Both the position numbers and the translations under genes were made by a program. This document shows, in pieces, positions 8,450-17,489 of a DNA stretch of 64,000 nt. Position 1 is the stretch's first letter. Each line of letters begins with the position of its first letter. The notes under the pieces were generated by a model. That model saw nothing but the letters and a program-made list of their open reading frames with translations, was not told where the DNA came from and did not search any database. Location: the NCBI GenBank assembly GCA_032654645.1, contig JAULAW010000001.1, forward strand, positions 1-64,000, in the 5' to 3' direction. Source of the DNA: CAITJF01 sp032654645. Its GTDB lineage: Bacteria; Pseudomonadota; Gammaproteobacteria; Burkholderiales; Gallionellaceae.

Positions 8450-9937
8450 ATGAACAAAGCCATTACAAAAACGCACCATGCCCCCAACGGAGATTACATC
8501 TCGCTGGCCTGGGACGCCGGTGGCCGCCTCGCCGAAAAATGGTTCCCCAACGGCATCAACACCCAGTTCGGCTACAACCCGGACGGCACGCTCAGCCGGG
8601 TCAAGAACCGGCGCGGCTACACGGACACCGACCTGGTCAGCCAGCACGACTATCTCTACGACGGATACAGGAACCGCATCCAGCATGCCGAAACCATCAA
8701 TGGCGTCACCGACGTGACCGACTACGTTTACGACGACCTGATGCGCCTGGTTTCCACCACGGCGGGCGGCGTGCAGAGCGCATACCAGTACGACACCCTC
8801 AACAACCGCACGGCGGTGCTGACCACCGACGCGCAGGGGGCGACCACATCGGTATATTCGATCTTTGACGCGGCCAACCAGAACACCGAACTGAGGAGCG
8901 GCAGCGCCACCGGCGCACTGGTCGGCGGCATGGTCTACGACGCCAACGGCAACCTCACCCAGCAATGCACTGGCGGCACGGTCACCCGGACCGCCACCGC
9001 CTGCACCGGCGCCACGGTGACCGCGACGGCCTACGACTTCCTCGGGCGCACCGCGCAGATCACCAAAACCGGGCAGCCGGCGCAGAGCTACGACTACGAC
9101 GACCAAAACCGGCGCATCCGCAAAACGGCGGGCGCGGTGGTGAACAACTATCTGTATCAGGGAGAAGACATCCTGGCCGAATACGCCAACGGCTGGGCGG
9201 CGGCCACCGGCTTCATCACCCACGGGGCGACGACGGACGTGCCGCTGGCCTGGCAGCCTGCGGCGAGCGACCCGGCGGGGCCGCGCTATTTCCACCAGGA
9301 CGGGCTGGGTTCCATCGTCGCCATGTCCACCACGGCGGGCACCACGGACACGGAACGCTTCGATGCCTGGGGCGAAAAACTGGTCGGCAGCGGGGCGATC
9401 CCGCTCTACGGCTACACCGGGCGGGAACAGGACGGCACGCCAACGACGGGAACCGGGTTCATCTACTACCGGGCCAGGTATTACGACCCGGCGAACGGCA
9501 GGTTCACGCAGCGGGACCCGATCGAGTTGAGGGGCGGGATCAACCTGTACGCCTATGTCGGGGGGAACCCGGTCAACATAACCGATCCGACAGGGCTCGC
9601 TCCGGGGCAGCTTTTTCCAAGCAGTTCGTGCGGGGCAAGTACGGGTTATCTTAACGTTCCCAATAGTTGGTACGGGGGGGATTTCGAGCAGTCTTGCAAA
9701 TGGCACGATGGATGTTATGGAACATGCGGCCTGTCGAAGTCGTATTGTGATTCTACTTTTTATTCTATGTTATTGACGGCATGCAGAAGGATACCAGGAG
9801 GTAGTACTACTGACATATCTGATTGTTCGATTGTGGCAGATGCGTACTATTTTGCTGTTTATGCTCTTGGGCTCGGCCCTTTTAACGATGCTCAGAAAAT
9901 GTCCGGTTGCGGATGCCGCACCTGCCCTTGCAACTGA
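8450..9937 (+). CDS. RHS cassette F with second phospholipase A2-like tip
   Basis: A 495-residue RHS-core fragment starting with the same MNKAITKTHHAPNGDY segment as cassette B, without the 19-codon insertion. After DPTGLAPGQLF the tip of about 112 residues carries CKWHDGCYGTCG, with His419-Asp420 in the PLA2 catalytic arrangement, and 11 cysteines. The tip is related to that of cassette B but clearly diverged, while the core is nearly the same. Diversifying tips on a homogenised core is typical of polymorphic toxins. The TGA stop overlaps the ATG of the immunity gene. Confidence 0.85.
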   Translation: MNKAITKTHHAPNGDYISLAWDAGGRLAEKWFPNGINTQFGYNPDGTLSRVKNRRGYTDTDLVSQHDYLYDGYRNRIQHAETINGVTDVTDYVYDDLMRLVSTTAGGVQSAYQYDTLNNRTAVLTTDAQGATTSVYSIFDAANQNTELRSGSATGALVGGMVYDANGNLTQQCTGGTVTRTATACTGATVTATAYDFLGRTAQITKTGQPAQSYDYDDQNRRIRKTAGAVVNNYLYQGEDILAEYANGWAAATGFITHGATTDVPLAWQPAASDPAGPRYFHQDGLGSIVAMSTTAGTTDTERFDAWGEKLVGSGAIPLYGYTGREQDGTPTTGTGFIYYRARYYDPANGRFTQRDPIELRGGINLYAYVGGNPVNITDPTGLAPGQLFPSSSCGASTGYLNVPNSWYGGDFEQSCKWHDGCYGTCGLSKSYCDSTFYSMLLTACRRIPGGSTTDISDCSIVADAYYFAVYALGLGPFNDAQKMSGCGCRTCPCN

Positions 9938-10347
9938 TGGAAATGAATTTCTCGATACTTATTCTATTGGTGCGAGTGGCTGCGGGCTGCTACTTAATTG
10001 TCGGTATACTGGGTATGTTATGGTTCAATGATTTTTATTTTTCAGGGGAGCGCTGGGGGAGTACAGTAGTTATGGCAACGCCTTTGGTATGTTTACTGGC
10101 GGGCATCGTCACATTTGAAAAATGGTTCAGTAGTAGCATTTACTTTTGGGCATACCAATCTCTTTTTACCATCGGAATAGTTTGCGTTGTTCTTTCGATG
10201 ACTTCAGATTTGAGTTTGACTGGTGGCGCGGATTATGTAGCGTTGAAAGCGCATTTCTTTCTTTTGGCAATGCTTTTAATCTTTACTATGCGTGCCATTT
10301 TCGTACGCATCAAGAGGGGGGTGTATATCCTAGGAACCAAACAATGA
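9937..10347 (+). CDS. putative membrane immunity protein for PLA2 tip F
   Basis: 136 residues with about four transmembrane segments, related along its length to the immunity protein of cassette B (shared IVGILGMLWFNDFYFS and MRAIFVR segments). I chose the ATG at 9937 because it overlaps the RHS stop (TGATG), the same coupling as in cassette B; upstream TTG/ATG codons extend into the toxin frame. Two diverged toxin-immunity pairs of one type argue for specific matching. Confidence 0.65.
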   Translation: MEMNFSILILLVRVAAGCYLIVGILGMLWFNDFYFSGERWGSTVVMATPLVCLLAGIVTFEKWFSSSIYFWAYQSLFTIGIVCVVLSMTSDLSLTGGADYVALKAHFFLLAMLLIFTMRAIFVRIKRGVYILGTKQ

Positions 10348-10490
10348 AGTAATAACATTTAGTCTTATTGCCCGTATTTGTTCTTAAAACTTTTGGTGAA
10401 ACAGGGTAATGATTAAATCTATCCACAATATGCGGCAGTTGCGCCTGGCTTACTGCGGGGCGAAAGTGTCATTTAATATTTAGGTAACGC

Positions 10491-11618
10491 ATGATGTGTC
10501 GGTATACCATCGCGGCTGCCACCTTGGTGCTGCTCATGCTTCTCGGGTGTAGTTCGGGCACAAAGGTAAGTGATTGGCCGGAGCTCGGTGTTCGAATCGA
10601 CAAGATTGGAATAACGAAGACACTTATCGGCAACTGCTGTTTCCGAGGTAACGTCCGGAACATCCAACTCGGAAATTTTGATAACGACAGCGATCTGGAG
10701 CTTGCAATTGTGCCGCAAACAGGCATATACCTCTTCGATGCCGCAAGCCTGAAGAAAAAAGCCAAAATTGACTTCAAGAAAGCTGACGGTGACACTCTTT
10801 GGCTCGGACTCTCTCCTTATTTAATTCCAAACCAAAGCGGTTTTTCGATTGCCATGTTGGGTGGGGGATTCGGCGACATCGGATTATTGGATCAGTCAGG
10901 AAAGGAACTCTGGAAGTTCAAGTCGAACCCTTCTTTGCCACCGAATGGAATGGTTGTCGATGACACACATGGGCAAGAGCCACATTTCTACGTATGCGAC
11001 TCTGGAGCAATCTACAGACTCGACGCTGCCGGCGCAGTCGTTTGGAAAGTAGCCGAGAGTGCGGATTACATCGCGCTTATACGCGACCAAGACACAGCCG
11101 GGGCCGGTTTCGCGACCGCAAAACACCGGTCGCGAACACTGAGTATTTGGTCTGCATCCGGAAAGCGGATACAGCAAATAGAGTTACCGTTTTACCCGAA
11201 CGAACTTGCTTTTGTGCGAATGGGCGCAATTTCTGGCTTCGTTGTCAGGTCGGATGCACAAGTGGCATTCTTTGATCACTCGGGTACGCATCGGTTTAGC
11301 TACACCTATGATGCGGTACCTGTTCTCCATGGTCCAAGCGCCGTACTCGTTCAAATTGTAGCTGAGCAACCTCCTTTATTGGCACTTAGGTCGGCATCTC
11401 GAAGTGCTACAGGGAAGTCAGTGCTGACGCTGCTATCCCTTGACGGCTCCCTAGTGTATGAGGAATATTTGGGTGGTGGCTCCGCTCTAGGAGTTGCACC
11501 GATTAAGGAAGAGTTCAGGGATAGGCTTATCGTCGGTGAGGGAACCGATAAGTTATGGATATATGAACAAACGTCACACAATAAGAAATACCTCACAACA
11601 AAATCGGCGCCACGGTGA
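10491..11618 (+). CDS. lipoprotein with beta-propeller-like repeats, 3' end joined to RHS DNA
   Basis: 375 residues. The N-terminus has a signal peptide ending in a LMLLGC lipobox, so the mature protein is probably a lipoprotein. The body has repeated strands such as GNFDNDSDLELAIV, LDQSGKELWKF and LDAAGAVVWKV, which resemble FG-GAP/PQQ-type beta-propeller blades. The last residues (KSAPR) derive from RHS-core DNA at the cassette G junction, so the original C-terminus is lost or altered. It lies where other cassettes have only an immunity gene. It could be an extra immunity factor or a stray envelope gene; I cannot decide. Confidence 0.55.
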   Translation: MMCRYTIAAATLVLLMLLGCSSGTKVSDWPELGVRIDKIGITKTLIGNCCFRGNVRNIQLGNFDNDSDLELAIVPQTGIYLFDAASLKKKAKIDFKKADGDTLWLGLSPYLIPNQSGFSIAMLGGGFGDIGLLDQSGKELWKFKSNPSLPPNGMVVDDTHGQEPHFYVCDSGAIYRLDAAGAVVWKVAESADYIALIRDQDTAGAGFATAKHRSRTLSIWSASGKRIQQIELPFYPNELAFVRMGAISGFVVRSDAQVAFFDHSGTHRFSYTYDAVPVLHGPSAVLVQIVAEQPPLLALRSASRSATGKSVLTLLSLDGSLVYEEYLGGGSALGVAPIKEEFRDRLIVGEGTDKLWIYEQTSHNKKYLTTKSAPR

Positions 11619-12454
11619 CCGCGACGGCATACGACTTCATCGGGCGCACCGCGCAGATCACCCGGACCGGGCAGCCGGCGCAGAGCTACGACTACGACGG
11701 CCAGAACCGGCGCATCCGCAAGACGGTGGGCGCGGTGGTGAACAATTACCTGTATCAGGGAGAAGACATCCTGGCCGAATACGCCAACGGCTGGGCGGCG
11801 GCCACCGGCTTCATCACCCACGGGGCGACGACGGACGTGCCGCTGGCCTGGCAGCCCGCCGCGAGCGACCCGGTCGGGCCGCGCTACTTCCACCAGGATG
11901 GCTTGGGTTCCATCGTCGCCATGTCCACCGCAAGCGGCACCACGGACACGGAACGCTTCGATGCCTGGGGCGCGAAGCTGGTCGGCAGCGGGGCGATCCC
12001 GATTTACGGCTACACCGGGCGGGAACAGGACGGCACGCCGACCACGGGAACCGGGATGATCTACTACCGGGCCAGGTATTACGACCCGGCGAACGGCAGG
12101 TTCACGCAGCGGGACCCGATCGAGTTGAAGGGCGGGATCAACCTGTACACCTATGTTGGGGGGAATCCGGTTAATTGGGTTGATCCGATGGGATTTTTGC
12201 CTAGAGGCGTTATATTGGACGGAATATTGCAGCAAATCCCAGACTCCCTGTGTGATTATTGGCCAGCACTGTGCCTTGAGAACAGCTTTATTTGTGTCGA
12301 AGCAAGTTGCACTGGCTATACCATAGATAATTGTACGGGTATGCGGGAATCCTATACTTATAAAGTAACCGCTTGGCTTCCAGCCCACCCAACTGTAAAA
12401 GAAGTAGAACAGTCAGGCTGCACGTGTACGCGGAGAGCGTATTACGCGAAGTAG
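11615..12454 (+). CDS. RHS cassette G, tip type 5 (no proper start)
   Basis: The core begins at GGCGCCACGGTGACC, the same crossover point as cassette D; the only start is GTG at 11615. The core is nearly identical to the others and ends at DPMGF near 12192. The tip of about 87 residues has eight or more cysteines (for example SCTGY, NCTGM and GCTCT). No motif recognised. A membrane-anchored gene follows after 12 bp. Confidence 0.75.
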   Translation: MTATAYDFIGRTAQITRTGQPAQSYDYDGQNRRIRKTVGAVVNNYLYQGEDILAEYANGWAAATGFITHGATTDVPLAWQPAASDPVGPRYFHQDGLGSIVAMSTASGTTDTERFDAWGAKLVGSGAIPIYGYTGREQDGTPTTGTGMIYYRARYYDPANGRFTQRDPIELKGGINLYTYVGGNPVNWVDPMGFLPRGVILDGILQQIPDSLCDYWPALCLENSFICVEASCTGYTIDNCTGMRESYTYKVTAWLPAHPTVKEVEQSGCTCTRRAYYAK

Positions 12455-12466
12455 ACGAGGTCTGTT

Positions 12467-12889
12467 ATGAATTCAAAAACAAAGTTGATTCTTATTGGAA
12501 TAGCATCTGTGGTGTTTTCTGGAATCATTTTTGTTGCAGGGGTGGCTGTTGGGTTGAAGCACGAAACTGTACAAGTTGAACGCGAACTAAACAGTACGCA
12601 AGCAATGCTTGCTTTCAATCGTATTCTTCTCGAACGAAAGCTCTACTTGTTGTTATCGAAAGGGTGTGAGGCTGAAACGTTGAGGGCAATTGATATTGGG
12701 ATAGATCAGGATACCGAGTTACTTGCAACTTTGTTTAAGGAGAAGCTGAATCCTTGGATTAGTAAATACATAACTGACCGAGACCCAGACTTATTGCCTT
12801 CCCTAAATAAATTCAAAAGCAAATATGGTAACTCTTGGGTAGAGAAAGACTGCTCTCAAACCAATGGGGCAAAGACAGCATCGCGTTAG
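12467..12889 (+). CDS. putative immunity protein of RHS tip 5
   Basis: 140 residues with one N-terminal membrane segment (about residues 7-29) and a helical soluble domain; architecture matches the immunity proteins of cassettes C and D, though I see no clear sequence identity. GAGGTCTGTT lies upstream of the ATG. Function inferred from position. Confidence 0.5.
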   Translation: MNSKTKLILIGIASVVFSGIIFVAGVAVGLKHETVQVERELNSTQAMLAFNRILLERKLYLLLSKGCEAETLRAIDIGIDQDTELLATLFKEKLNPWISKYITDRDPDLLPSLNKFKSKYGNSWVEKDCSQTNGAKTASR

Positions 12890-12956
12890 TTTTTTCCAGA
12901 AAACGGCGGGGCCAAGTCTAGCCATTGTTGCATCACAAACTGTTGCGAGGTAACTT

Positions 12957-13646
12957 ATGGCCCGCATGATCGAGAAGTGGTTCCCCAACGGCATCAACAC
13001 CCAGTTCAGCTACAACCCCGACGGCACGCTCAGCCGGGTCAAGAACCGCCGCGGCCACACGGACGCCGACCTGGTCAGCCAGCATGACTATCTCTACGAC
13101 GGCTTCAGGAACCGCATCCGGCATGCCGAAACCATCAATGGCGTCACCGACGCCACCGACTATGTTTACGACGACCTGATGCGGCTGGTTTCCTCCACGG
13201 CGAACGGGGTGACGAACGCGTACCAGTACGACATCCTCAACAACCGCACGGCGGTGCTGACCACCGACGCGCTGGGGGCGACCACATCGGTTTATTCGAT
13301 CTTTGACGCGGCCAACCAGAACACCGAACTGAGGGGCGGCAGCGCCACCGGCACACTGGCAGGCGGCATGGTGTACGACGCCAACGGCAACCTCACCCAG
13401 CAATGCACTGGCGGCACGGTCACCCGGACTGCCACCGCCTGCACCGGCGCCACGGTGACCGCGACGGCCTACGACTTCCTCGGGCGCACCGCGCAGATCA
13501 CCAAAACCGGGCAGCCGGCGCAGAGCTACGACTACGACGACCAAAACCGGCGCATCCGCAAGACGGTGGAGTGTGCTCCGTCAATGAACAGAATGTCCGG
13601 CGGTGTTGGCGGTTGGCGGGGGGTGACCATGCCTTCTACCCGATAG
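12957..13646 (+). pseudogene. RHS cassette H, core only, tip lost
   Basis: Begins with ATG GCCCGCATGATC fused to the EKWFPNGINTQF core segment and runs to YDYDDQNRRIRKTV at about 13568. There it breaks off into unrelated sequence (ECAPSMNRM...) and stops at 13646. The second half of the core, the DPxG boundary and any tip are missing. The break coincides with the start of the phage-like region, so insertion or deletion there probably removed the 3' half. Confidence 0.8.
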
Positions 13647-13655
13647 GCGACGATA

Positions 13656-14156
13656 CTAACGCTTGCGTGGAAATATGTTAGCAATTTTGGCAATTGCTTC
13701 ACCTAGCTTGTACCAAGCCATACCTCCAGGGTTGGCAATGGCTTCAAGCAGGGCGTGAATAGCAGCCCGCTGTTCTGGATCAGCCTGACGATAACGAGTA
13801 AGTATAAGGAACTCATCATTCCCTGTGGCGGCGCTAGAACTCTCTGGAAAAGCCAAATGGACTTCAGCACGGGTTCGAGGTAGACGCCCTGTCGCGAGCC
13901 AATCAACCGATGCACCGCCTGCATCAGCCAACAGAACCAAGTTCTGAGCATTTGGCTGTGCCCCCTTGAGGTATTTGCGCAACAGACTTTCGCCAACGCC
14001 ACTTCTACGCGCAAACGAAGCAACCGATTCGCTGCCGATTATCTGCGCGAGCCGGGTCGAAAGAGCCTTTTTCACAATAGATTCCTCGGTGCAGGAGGCA
14101 TCCGTTGTAATGGAATGGTTATCAGCTTCAGTTGCTGTTGTTGATGGGTTATGCAT
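13656..14156 (-). CDS. phage-type repressor (HTH, Mu-like family)
   Basis: 166 residues from the ATG at 14156 (a TTG lies eight codons further upstream). Residues about 35-75 form a helix-turn-helix (ASFARRSGVGESLLRKYLKG) of the XRE type, and the remainder (EQRAAIHALLEAIA) looks like an oligomerisation tail. Together with the divergent small HTH gene at 14245 and the operator between them, this is the layout of the immunity region of Mu-like transposable phages. There the repressor keeps transposition genes off. No other phage gene remains nearby; the early region is cut by the IS21 element. Repressor role inferred from family and layout. Confidence 0.75.
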   Translation of the reverse strand: MHNPSTTATEADNHSITTDASCTEESIVKKALSTRLAQIIGSESVASFARRSGVGESLLRKYLKGAQPNAQNLVLLADAGGASVDWLATGRLPRTRAEVHLAFPESSSAATGNDEFLILTRYRQADPEQRAAIHALLEAIANPGGMAWYKLGEAIAKIANIFPRKR

Positions 14157-14173
14157 TAAATCGCCTTTTAGTG

Positions 14174-14202
14174 TTGACAATGCGTACCATAGTACGGATA
14201 AT
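14174..14202 (+). promoter_or_regulatory. sigma70 promoter with operator in the spacer
   Basis: TTGACA (14174-14179), a 17-bp spacer and GATAAT (14197-14202) make a near-consensus promoter reading to the small HTH gene. The spacer contains the inverted repeat CGTAC-CATA-GTACG (14183-14196), well placed for a repressor to block polymerase. On the other strand a TTGATA/TATGGT pair may serve the repressor gene. Confidence 0.75.
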
Positions 14203-14244
14203 CACTCCTATCAACTCTGAATCACTCAAAAGGTGCCAGCAAAC

Positions 14245-14580
14245 ATGCTTAAGAATAATGATAGGTCAGAACCTGTGAAAAGCCTAGCGGAAGCTCGGGC
14301 AGAATTTATAGCACGAGGGAAAAGCATAAGTGAGTGGGCGCGCGAAAACGGATTTTCAGCCAACCTGGTTTTTGACATCCTCGGTGGGCGCAAAAAGTGC
14401 CTGCGCGGACAATCTCACCAGATTGCAGTACGTTTGGGGATCAAACAGGGCATTGCTGACGAAATTACGAACTGGTTGCTTAATAGAAGAAAAAATGAAG
14501 CTCGTTTGGGCATGACAAACGCGAGCAACCAACACGTAGCAATGAAAGGAAGGAAAGGAGAAATCACCATGAACCCGTGA
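14245..14580 (+). CDS. Ner/Cro-like phage DNA-binding protein
   Basis: About 111 residues from the ATG at 14245 (GTG at 14233 is an alternative, but it overlaps the AAAGG site). Residues about 15-65 (ARAEFIARGKSISEWAR, then FDILGGRKKCLRGQSHQIA) match the small HTH proteins that lie opposite the repressor in Burkholderia/Ralstonia Mu-like phages. Such proteins are early negative regulators. It is the last phage-like gene before the IS21-family element. Confidence 0.7.
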   Translation: MLKNNDRSEPVKSLAEARAEFIARGKSISEWARENGFSANLVFDILGGRKKCLRGQSHQIAVRLGIKQGIADEITNWLLNRRKNEARLGMTNASNQHVAMKGRKGEITMNP

Positions 14581-14803
14581 CATCTGTTAGTTAGAAACGA
14601 CGGGAGCTTAAAAGCAAAACGGCCAAGGTCTGAAAACCCCAGCCGTTTCTATGATGCATCAAGTTCGCCACCTGATGTTCCCATTCTGCCTTCTGCTCCG
14701 TCTCGTGTCAAGGTGAAAATTTCTCACCTTGGAACTGGTGGCACTACGGCCAATCCTCGGCTGGTGTGCTATCAAAATTCTGGTTTGTTTCAAGGAGGCA
14801 AGA

Positions 14804-16339
14804 ATGCGTACCATTCGCGAAATTATTCGCGTTCTGTTTGCAAATAGCATGAGCTATCGCCAAATTGGCGAAGCTCTCGGCATCAGCCACAATACCGTTG
14901 GCCGCTATGATCGGATTCGGTTAGATAAAAACTTCACGCTTGAGCAGCTTGAGTCGATGGACGATAACGCCCTTGAGTCAAGTTTTAATGCCCGCCCCCT
15001 TGGATGTGATGAGCGTAAGCCCCAACCCGATTTTGAGTACATTCATAATGAACTCAAGATCCGTGGCGTCACCTTGGAAATCCTCTGGCAAGAGTATCGG
15101 GCCAAACATCCAGATGGATATTCATACACTCATGTCGCGCGCATGTATGTTCGTTGGGCTCGAAAATTGAATATCACAATGCGCCAGGCGCACCGCGCTG
15201 GCGAGAAAATGTTTGTTGATTATTCCGGAAAGCGCATCCCCATAACAAATCGTGAAACAGGCGAGATTTCTATGGCCGAGATATACGTAGCGGTTATGGG
15301 AGCATCCAGCAAAACTTATGTTGAGGCTGGCCGATCACAACAAGTTGAAGACTGGCTTCTGGCAAATACGAACGCACTTGCGTATTTTGGCGGGGTTCCA
15401 TCCATGATAGTGCCAGACAACCTCAAATCTGCTGTCCTTCAAAACAGTAAAGGTAAAATTAAACTCAATCCTCAGTTTGTGGACTTTGCTAGGCACTACG
15501 GCACAGTAATTATTCCAGCCAGGCCAAAAAAACCAAAGGACAAAGCCAAAGTGGAAGTGGGCGTGCGGATCGTCCAGATGTGGATTTTGGCTGTGCTCCG
15601 TAATCGCATCTTCTATAGCTTGGCTGAAGCAAATGTTGCAATTCGCGAGTTGCTCGAAGTTTTCAACAGCCGCCCGTTCAAGAAAATTCGTGGCACACGT
15701 TCTGAATTGTTCGAAAAAATCGATAAGGCAGCGTTGAAACCTTTACCATCACAACCTTATGAATATGCAGAGTGGAAGATCCACGTGCGTGTCGGCCTCG
15801 GTTATATTGTTGAATTTAGTGAGTGTGGGTATATGGTGCCACACAGCTTGATTGATCAGCAGGTGGATATACGCGCTACAGCAACAACGGTTGAAATCTT
15901 CTGTAAGAACCGTCGTGTCGCAAGTTACGCCAGGTTATACACCCCAGGGGAGCAAGCAATCAACCGCGAGTGTATGCCAGCCGCCCATCAGCATTATTCA
16001 GAGTGGTCATCTTCTCGTCTTATTGCTTGGGGCCAATCTGTCGGCGAGGCGACGGAAAAAATATTTCGCCACCTGCTAGAAAATAAGCCGCATCCAGAAG
16101 GCGGATTTCGCACATGCGTCGCACTGGTTGACGAAGGCAAGATCAATGGCTTGGAGCGACTTGAGTCGGCTGCAGCCGTTGCCCTTCAAATTAATTCACC
16201 AACACTATCGAGCATTCGTTCAATTATCCGCACAGGGCGGGACAAAACAAATATCAGACTGGTTGCCTCGAATAGTGATCTAGAACGACCGAGCCCGCCA
16301 GTGCACGAAAATATTCGCGGCTCAAATTATTTCAAATAG
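14804..16339 (+). CDS. istA: IS21-family transposase IstA
   Basis: 511 residues from the ATG at 14804, which is preceded by AAGGAGG; the longer frame upstream has no ribosome site. The N-terminal HTH (MSYRQIGEALGISHNTVGRY) is followed by an rve-type DDE catalytic core with Asp139 (VDYSG), Asp205 (VPDN) and Glu251 (KVEVGV). The DDE spacing is intact, so the protein should be functional. IstA cuts and joins the element ends with help from IstB. The GAGGACAAATG of istB follows 8 bp later. Confidence 0.93.
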   Translation: MRTIREIIRVLFANSMSYRQIGEALGISHNTVGRYDRIRLDKNFTLEQLESMDDNALESSFNARPLGCDERKPQPDFEYIHNELKIRGVTLEILWQEYRAKHPDGYSYTHVARMYVRWARKLNITMRQAHRAGEKMFVDYSGKRIPITNRETGEISMAEIYVAVMGASSKTYVEAGRSQQVEDWLLANTNALAYFGGVPSMIVPDNLKSAVLQNSKGKIKLNPQFVDFARHYGTVIIPARPKKPKDKAKVEVGVRIVQMWILAVLRNRIFYSLAEANVAIRELLEVFNSRPFKKIRGTRSELFEKIDKAALKPLPSQPYEYAEWKIHVRVGLGYIVEFSECGYMVPHSLIDQQVDIRATATTVEIFCKNRRVASYARLYTPGEQAINRECMPAAHQHYSEWSSSRLIAWGQSVGEATEKIFRHLLENKPHPEGGFRTCVALVDEGKINGLERLESAAAVALQINSPTLSSIRSIIRTGRDKTNIRLVASNSDLERPSPPVHENIRGSNYFK

Positions 16340-16347
16340 GAGGACAA

Positions 16348-17097
16348 ATGCTAATTCAACAAACAATTGGTGGCCTGCGTGAACTGCGTCTCTTTGGTAT
16401 GGTCAATGCGCTGGATATTCAGCTCGGCCAAACTGCTGTACAAGCTTTGTCGTTTGAAGATCGGCTTGGCTTGCTGGTGGATGCAGAACTGTCGTCACGC
16501 GAAACAAAGAAGCTATCTCGGCTGCTAAAAGATGCAAAGCTCAAGGAATCAACTGCGTGTATAGAGAACATTGATTACGATCCTTCGCGAAAACTTGATC
16601 GCTCCTTGATTATGTCACTCGCCAACTGCAACTGGGTGGAGGCTGGCCAGAATGTCATCATCACCGGGGCAACAGGTGCCGGTAAATCATGGATGGCGTG
16701 CGCACTGGGGAATCAGATATGCCGTCGTGGTAAATCGGTGCGATATTTTCGGCTTTCAAGGCTCATTGAGCAGCTATCTGTTGCAAAAGGTGACGGCTCG
16801 TTGGCCAAATTTCGTGCGCAGCTTGCACGTACCTCAGTGATCATGCTTGATGATTGGCTAATGGCGCCCATGGATGCCGCATCAGCCCGCGAGATATTGG
16901 AGCTTGTAGATGATCGCTCCGGAAAGAATTCCCTGATTCTTACCAGTCAGCATACGGTTGATGGATGGCATGATCGGATTGGGGAACCAACAGTGGCTGA
17001 CGCCATACTCGATCGCATCGTCCACTCGGCCCACCGAATCGAAATCAAAGGTGATTCAATTCGTAAGCAACGAGGCATCAATACGGAAAAATCTTAG
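16348..17097 (+). CDS. istB: IS21-family helper ATPase IstB
   Basis: 249 residues of the IstB/DnaC-like AAA+ family. Walker A GATGAGKS lies at about residues 106-113 and Walker B VIMLDDW at about 164-170. IstB assembles on target DNA and directs IstA. Full length, with its own AGGAGG upstream of the ATG at 16348. Confidence 0.93.
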   Translation: MLIQQTIGGLRELRLFGMVNALDIQLGQTAVQALSFEDRLGLLVDAELSSRETKKLSRLLKDAKLKESTACIENIDYDPSRKLDRSLIMSLANCNWVEAGQNVIITGATGAGKSWMACALGNQICRRGKSVRYFRLSRLIEQLSVAKGDGSLAKFRAQLARTSVIMLDDWLMAPMDAASAREILELVDDRSGKNSLILTSQHTVDGWHDRIGEPTVADAILDRIVHSAHRIEIKGDSIRKQRGINTEKS

Positions 17098-17154
17098 TTG
17101 TAATCTGCCCACTCCACACTACGCCGGGCTGTCGGTCATTCATCGAGGAAAACT

Positions 17155-17358
17155 ATGTGCTCAGAACTTTGCTATCAATGCATTCCACTGCGACCGCTCT
17201 CTGACGAGGCTGCGGTCGAAATACTCGACTTCCTGCAGGTCTTTACGACGGACTTCGAAACCCGATACGGCGAACAGATTCGTCGCTATTACGACGAACG
17301 TTCCCGTCACAATATCGTTTTGATCAATCCCGTCGTGGCTACCAAAGATACATTCTGA
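17155..17358 (+). CDS. small IS21-associated passenger protein
   Basis: 67 residues with a helical region (EAAVEILDFLQVFTTDFE, then a RYGEQIRRYY segment). It resembles in pattern the small ORF at 43620, which also follows an istB end (EQALAVVELLDDL, then RYRIQLHELL). Such small ORFs commonly sit behind istB. Their function is unknown to me; no transposition motif is visible. Confidence 0.5.
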   Translation: MCSELCYQCIPLRPLSDEAAVEILDFLQVFTTDFETRYGEQIRRYYDERSRHNIVLINPVVATKDTF

Positions 17359-17489
17359 CCATCTGCAACATCACTCAACGATAGACGGTGCCAGAAAATA
17401 AACTAGCGCCGTTTCGCTTGATATTCCTTGCGATATCACCATCGCCGAATGTGAAAATCAGGCAATTATATTATTTGGCATACCCAAGT

